Of a stretch of DNA of 8,284 bases, positions 4,840 through 8,284 are shown piece by piece. The stretch covers positions 1-8,284 of the forward strand of contig JBNKFQ010000357.1 in assembly GCA_050289385.1 (NCBI GenBank). The letters run 5' to 3'. Numbering within the stretch: the stretch's first letter is position 1; each line of letters begins with the position of its first letter. Made by a program: the position numbers and the translations under genes. The notes beneath the pieces are model-generated. The model was not told the DNA's origin, ran no database searches, and saw only the letters and a list, made by a program, of their open reading frames with translations. Source of the DNA: JBNKFQ01 sp050289385. GTDB lineage: Bacteria; Pseudomonadota; Gammaproteobacteria; Pseudomonadales; Porticoccaceae.

Positions 4840-6188
4840 TTATTTACACGGCCATTGTTGACGGGTTTGGGATCAATGATTGGTGTTTCCGGACTGTTCA
4901 ATGCGGCTTGCCGTCTTGCTGCTGCCCTCTGCAGAAGAATGGATACGGTGTTGGATACCACTTCCTTGCGGACCCGGGTTTCGAACAGCAGGTTTTCGAT
5001 TTCCTTGTCCAGCTCGGCGATGGAGCTGTCGGCGTGTTCTCGTGCCACATCAGTAGCGTAGACTTCGGGTACCTGCCGACCAGTAAGCAGTAATCTGCGT
5101 GCTAACAGGGCTTTCTCCACCGTCCGTGCTGTGCTGATTTCCGCGACGAGTCGGCTGGTAATCAGGCCTTGTTCCGAAGCAGGCATCTCCCGAATGGCTT
5201 CGATCACCTGACGAGTAATAGCGACTCCGGGTGCGGTGATGTTTTCCAGGTTGTCGCGTGTGGGCTGAATAGCACCATTGATCAGTTTCTGGAGTTCGTT
5301 TGTTACTGCTGTTGATTCACTGTATAGCTTGGGCAGTAATCCTGTACCGGGAATACTGTCCTTGCGGCAGGTGTCGCAGGTGGTGACGATATTTTCACCG
5401 ACGACATCGACGACCCAGGCTTTAGCGGCTTCGGGAGTAGACCATACTTCCGATAATCGCGTATTGGCTGCAGAAGGTGCCGGACTTGTATTTGTCACCG
5501 ATCGATTCAGATTGATGTTGTAACCGGCTCTGACAATATCCCCCGTAAATCTCAGGACAGGCTGACCTTCACCTCCGGCCTGTCCACCAATCCAGGGCAC
5601 ACCGTTGTCGCCGTTGGTTTCTTCGACTGTTTCTTTTGCGGTAACGGCATCATTGCCACCAATGCCCATCTCCATCTTCCAGTCGTTGCCTTTTGACAGA
5701 GTGATCAGGTCTGCATAGGGGTTTTTACCTCGTGCGATTTCAGCTTCCATTTGTTCACAGGATTTGGTGGCCAACTGCAGGGTTTCCTCGGCTTTTAACA
5801 GGGCATTTTGAAAAAGGTCATAAAGGCCAGGGTTGGCACGCTGCAGAATTAATGCTGGAAGTGCGGCGATGGCGCTGCTGGCTGCTGCTGTCATGGCGCT
5901 CATCATGTCGTCCACGCCGGAACCAATATCGTTGAGCGTGTGGGTAACAGCGGCAACGGGGTCAAACTTGCCGCAACTGTAACCCAGGCCCAGTTGCGCA
6001 GAGCCTCCCAGGATGGTCGAAACGACTGCAGGATTAGCCGGGGCTGAAACCGGTTCTGCCCCGCCAATTTCGTAGTACCACAGGCTGTCTTCCGTAGGTG
6101 TATCAGTTGCAGATACAAGTGTACTACTGAGAATTAACGCCATTCCCAGTGTCATTCTGCTTGTTGGGTGATTAGACTTCATGGTCAT
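4836..6188 (-). CDS. ICE conjugation protein, TIGR03755 (PFL_4711) family; TraH-like position
   Basis: This 450-residue exported protein starts with a signal peptide (about residues 1-27, cleavage near VSA-TD). Mature features are Cys72, the segment NPGLYDLFQNALLKAEETL (119-137) with Cys144, a CDTC pair (271-274) and a long helical, charged C-terminal half (about 290-430) with coiled-coil character. Four mature cysteines suggest disulfides in the periplasm. It corresponds by order, size and export to the gene before traG in related ICEs. Secretion, length (~450) and position before TraG match F-plasmid TraH, an outer-envelope pilus assembly factor; homology is inferred, not shown. Start ATG 6186-6188 is preferred over Met3 because GGAAG lies 9 nt upstream. 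It follows the TraU-like gene by 20 bp, the only non-overlapping junction in the operon. Confidence 0.82.
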   Translation of the reverse strand: MTMKSNHPTSRMTLGMALILSSTLVSATDTPTEDSLWYYEIGGAEPVSAPANPAVVSTILGGSAQLGLGYSCGKFDPVAAVTHTLNDIGSGVDDMMSAMTAAASSAIAALPALILQRANPGLYDLFQNALLKAEETLQLATKSCEQMEAEIARGKNPYADLITLSKGNDWKMEMGIGGNDAVTAKETVEETNGDNGVPWIGGQAGGEGQPVLRFTGDIVRAGYNINLNRSVTNTSPAPSAANTRLSEVWSTPEAAKAWVVDVVGENIVTTCDTCRKDSIPGTGLLPKLYSESTAVTNELQKLINGAIQPTRDNLENITAPGVAITRQVIEAIREMPASEQGLITSRLVAEISTARTVEKALLARRLLLTGRQVPEVYATDVAREHADSSIAELDKEIENLLFETRVRKEVVSNTVSILLQRAAARRQAALNSPETPIIDPKPVNNGRVNK

Positions 6189-6208
6189 TTTTAATCGCTT
6201 CCATGTCT

Positions 6209-7222
6209 TTATTGCGGGTAGTCGATCCAGTTAATGTCATACAGAAATGTTTGCCCTTTTCGTTCACAACAGGAATAAGGGCGCCAGAGGTTCCAGACGT
6301 AGTCTCCACCGGGGTCAACCCGACCTGCCCCCCAACCCTTGAGGCTGGTCAGGTCATTGGTGCCAAATACGGCACAAGAGGTTTCCAGTTTTGGTTTCAG
6401 CATTTGCCATACGCCGGTGCGATAGTCCCCTTCTTTTAGCGGGCCAGGTGACCAGACTTTCTGGCTGGATCCGGATGAAGTGGTAACGGGTATGTAGATG
6501 TGGGGTTGTCCGCTGCGGGTAACGATATCTCCGGCACGCTGGGCGTTGATGGCTGCAGCTTTGGGTTCTTCGGTCTGGGTTGTCCAGCCGGTTCTTGGGT
6601 AGACGGAGCCCCAGGTTTGCAACGGCCAGTTACCGATTTCCCTCATGCCGGGAATCAGGCTGGCGGGGTAAAAGATCTCGGGGATTTCCTGTCGCCAGGA
6701 AAGTGCGTCAAGTCCCGACTGAAAATAAGGCACAAAAGGCCGAATTTGTGTTTCACACAAGAGTCCACTATTCGATGCGGTGGTGGCCAACAAATTTAAA
6801 GGGTGGCCAATGGCATCGGTTTCGCGGAACAGCAGGTTTTTATGATCGCGATGGCCCGTTGTTCCCTCGGTACGATTGCCCGCGCTGTCTACGGGGATTG
6901 GCAAGAGGCTACCCAGTAAATTGTTGGCTGCGGTTTTTTGTGCGAGACCCAGAATGGATCGGATTTCAAGCCACGGGTTTTGGCCCAGTTCGTTGTAGCT
7001 GTTCACCACCAGGTCGGGGTTGTAGTGAGCAACTTTGATAGATGTTTCGACACTGCACCCCGTCAGGGTGCATTTAAGCCAGAAGCAGATACCGACTGGC
7101 ATCCAGCGTATACAGCTCATGGCTTGTGTTGTGCCGGTGATGATTTCCTGAGTGGTGATGGTTCCAGCGCATAGAGGCGTGGTGGTCAACAATAGCCAAA
7201 TTGATAAGCACCAGGCCCTCAT
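6209..7222 (-). CDS. ICE conjugation protein, TIGR03756 (PFL_4710) family; TraU-like
   Basis: This 337-residue protein has a signal peptide (about residues 1-19, ending LCA-GT). The mature chain holds eight cysteines: 37, 46, 51 and 56 clustered near the N-terminus, 156, 283 and the pair 318-319. An even number of Cys in an exported protein points to a disulfide-built fold. The SCIRWMPVGICFWLKC region and the Trp-rich C-terminus (WRPYSCCERKGQTFLYDINW) resemble TraU, the periplasmic F-type protein needed for DNA transfer and mating-pair stability. The start overlaps the stop of the preceding gene by ATGA. It probably works with the preceding small periplasmic protein, as TraU does with TrbC/TraW in F. 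Confidence 0.85.
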   Translation of the reverse strand: MRAWCLSIWLLLTTTPLCAGTITTQEIITGTTQAMSCIRWMPVGICFWLKCTLTGCSVETSIKVAHYNPDLVVNSYNELGQNPWLEIRSILGLAQKTAANNLLGSLLPIPVDSAGNRTEGTTGHRDHKNLLFRETDAIGHPLNLLATTASNSGLLCETQIRPFVPYFQSGLDALSWRQEIPEIFYPASLIPGMREIGNWPLQTWGSVYPRTGWTTQTEEPKAAAINAQRAGDIVTRSGQPHIYIPVTTSSGSSQKVWSPGPLKEGDYRTGVWQMLKPKLETSCAVFGTNDLTSLKGWGAGRVDPGGDYVWNLWRPYSCCERKGQTFLYDINWIDYPQ

Positions 7223-7704
7223 GGTTGCTGCCTCTGAAGCCAGTTTTCGTAACGCTGGAGGGCTTCCCGAATGTTGGTTACACCATATACAACAGCTTTG
7301 CTGTCAATGACGATGGCCGGGGATCGGTCAATTCCATATTGAAAAGCTTTCGCTAGCCCTTCTGCGCATACTTGCAGTTGATTCGGCTCTATTACACTCT
7401 GATTTTGAATGCGTGATAATACCTGCTGTCTTGCAATCCCGGGATCAGAGGAAAGCATGGTTGATAGTTCACGTTCGATGCGTTTAATATGGTTGAGGGG
7501 GTAAAACCGGTATTTATAGTCTCCTGTGGTGATATGGCTCTTATCAGATGGAGCTAAGCCAGGGGTTTCTGTAGAGTAAAACACCTCAACCAGTTGGGAT
7601 GGTTCGGTTACTTGTGGTTGGGCCGAAGCAGGCAGGGCCACAACAAGGAACACTATCGTTGTAAAGCTCCGAATCCTGGCAACAGAAAATATTATGCAGT
7701 GCAT
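7219..7704 (-). CDS. ICE conjugation protein, TIGR03757 (PFL_4709) family; thioredoxin-fold-like, no CXXC
   Basis: This 161-residue periplasmic protein has a signal peptide (residues 1-28, ending ASA-QP). The mature part begins with a beta strand (LVEVFYSTE, about 38-46) and ends with RSPAIVIDSKAVVYGV (about 127-142), which looks like the cis-Pro loop and last strands of a thioredoxin fold. It has a single mature cysteine (113) and no CXXC, so it is unlikely to be an oxidoreductase; a structural or scaffolding role like that of TrbC/TraW-type proteins is more plausible. It is the first gene of the visible operon and has a good ribosome site (TAAGGAC, 3 nt before ATG). The gene is usually paired with the TraU-like gene, and here overlaps it by ATGA. 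Confidence 0.82.
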   Translation of the reverse strand: MHCIIFSVARIRSFTTIVFLVVALPASAQPQVTEPSQLVEVFYSTETPGLAPSDKSHITTGDYKYRFYPLNHIKRIERELSTMLSSDPGIARQQVLSRIQNQSVIEPNQLQVCAEGLAKAFQYGIDRSPAIVIDSKAVVYGVTNIREALQRYENWLQRQQP

Positions 7705-8090
7705 TAGTCCTTACCTTTGCTTGAAGGGTTGATTCTCGCGCAGGTACAGGATTGCAAACAGAAGAAATTCAGTCGAGTTGGTGAGTGGTTTTTAATAAAC
7801 CAGAAATTGTCAACGACAGGAAAATTCAGGTTAAGGCCTGCTTTTAATCACTGCAACCATAAATGCACCCGCAACTTTTATAAGTTCAGGCTTCTAAAGA
7901 GTAGTAGCTGATATTAATTGATAACAAAAACAGTAGCGGTAAACGACCCACAAAGAACGTTGGATTCTTATACTGACATAGCGTTTTTTTCGTTTTCCGC
8001 TATCATCGGGACAATAACTACCTTGGGCTATTTATACCTTATATATAGGTTTGTATTAACCAAGGTATACTACAGAGGATTGTAGAGGAT
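7705..8090. other. 386-bp intergenic region between the transfer operon and a divergent gene
   Basis: I find no supportable gene here; a 64-codon plus-strand frame (7717-7911) starts at TTG, has no ribosome site and no recognisable sequence. On the minus strand a perfect TTGACA (7808-7813) could be a -35 for the transfer operon, but no good -10 sits at standard spacing. Short inverted repeats are AACTT-TTAT-AAGTT (7873-7886) and ATAGCG...CGCTAT (7978-8003). The right end carries the promoter elements of the plus-strand gene. Confidence 0.6.
8033..8071 (+). promoter_or_regulatory. Candidate promoter/operator of the secreted Cys-repeat protein
   Basis: TATACT (8066-8071) matches the -10 consensus at 5 of 6 positions and lies 19 bp before the start codon. 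I see no good -35. A perfect inverted repeat TATACCTT-N21-AAGGTATA (8033-8040 and 8062-8069) overlaps the -10, so the promoter may be controlled by a bound regulator. The AAGGTATA half-site resembles the GGTATACC motifs near the HTH gene. Confidence 0.35.
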
Positions 8091-8284
8091 ATGAATAATA
8101 AACTAGTGCACTTGGTTTCGCTTCTTTGTTTTATCATATGCGGCCTGGCATCAGCGGACTCATCTGAAAATAATCTCAGAAACTGCCTGAACGGCCTGAC
8201 TTATTCCTGCAACAAGAGCCTTTTGTCCGAAGAAGAGCAGGCCCGTGTTGCGAAATCGGACCATCAGCGAAATCTTCAAAACTG
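8091..8284 (+). CDS. Secreted small Cys-repeat protein, 3' end outside the window
   Basis: The frame is open from ATG 8091 to the window end (64 full codons) but is cut by the edge. Residues 1-22 form a signal peptide ending LASA. The mature chain begins with NLRNCLNGLTYSC (28-40) and SLLSEEEQARVAKSD (43-57), then NLQN (61-64), which repeats NLRN after exactly 33 residues. The cut codon begins TG, compatible with Cys at the repeat position. This suggests tandem units with a C-x7-C pair, probably disulfide-linked, in the periplasm or outside the cell. Ribosome sites AGAGGA occur twice (8074-8079 and 8084-8089); the first is better spaced. It diverges from the transfer operon. I cannot name the family with confidence. 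Confidence 0.7.
   Translation, partial: MNNKLVHLVSLLCFIICGLASADSSENNLRNCLNGLTYSCNKSLLSEEEQARVAKSDHQRNLQN

Noticed and set aside
4719..5093. 124-codon plus-strand frame over the junction of the small membrane protein and the TIGR03755-like gene
   Set aside because: It is antisense to two coupled genes and shows no conserved motif; treated as a shadow.
6580..7038. 152-codon plus-strand frame inside the TraU-like gene
   Set aside because: It is fully antisense to a gene with a signal peptide and family-like cysteine pattern; no support of its own.
7785..7813. Sigma-70 promoter for the transfer operon built on TTGACA at 7808-7813
   Set aside because: The -35 is perfect on the minus strand, but the hexamers at 16-18 bp spacing (such as AACCAC) do not resemble a -10.
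7717..7911. 64-codon plus-strand frame in the intergenic region
   Set aside because: It starts at TTG without a Shine-Dalgarno and has no hydrophobic, repeat or domain pattern.
1..8284. CRISPR array, tRNA, rRNA or insertion sequence
   Set aside because: No spaced direct-repeat array, cloverleaf, rRNA-like stretch, transposase or terminal inverted repeat pair was seen.

Overview
The window looks like a stretch of an integrative and conjugative element (ICE) from a gammaproteobacterium. The strongest evidence is a tightly packed minus-strand operon (about 7704 down to 2897). In order it encodes proteins that resemble the TIGR03757, TIGR03756 (TraU-like) and TIGR03755 families, a small membrane protein, and a TraG N-terminal-domain protein. 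This is the gene order at the end of the transfer module in ICEs related to PFGI-1, PAPI-1 and ICEclc (the 'GI-type' type IV secretion system). Family names come from recognising the proteins by eye, not from a search. The host genus cannot be told from this sequence.

Left part (1-1863, minus strand): a compact accessory operon of a small HTH regulator, a DprA/Smf-type Rossmann protein and a phosphoribosyltransferase-fold protein. A further reading frame may start at 57 and run off the left edge. A DprA-domain protein paired with a PRTase is the composition I recall for the ShosTA anti-phage toxin-antitoxin system. The best reading is a ShosTA-like defence cassette carried as ICE cargo, with its own autoregulator.

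Regulatory hub (1864-2078): a 215-bp divergent intergenic region with several inverted repeats. One is a 21-bp repeat just upstream of the HTH gene, and another sits between the likely -35 and -10 of a plus-strand ribbon-helix-helix (RHH) gene (2079-2339). Downstream of the RHH gene are a perfect 20-bp palindrome, a two-part stem-loop and a good intrinsic terminator (2379-2523). Together the last two could be the end of the RHH transcript or a separate small structured RNA.

Centre (2586-2900, plus): a small two-helix membrane protein of unknown function. Its stop codon overlaps that of the convergent traG gene by 4 bp.

Right part (2897-7704, minus): the five-gene mating-pore operon. Three of its four junctions are ATGA start/stop overlaps, which implies translational coupling. 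The products are secreted to or embedded in the envelope, and the set parallels the F-type traU/trbC/traH/traG group. Beyond it is a 386-bp intergenic region, then a plus-strand gene (8091 onward) that is cut by the window edge. It encodes a secreted protein that appears to start a Cys-containing repeat of 33 residues.

How it fits together: the right half would build part of the envelope channel that transfers the element. The left half looks like cargo that protects the element or host, placed just after the end of the transfer operon where accessory genes commonly insert.
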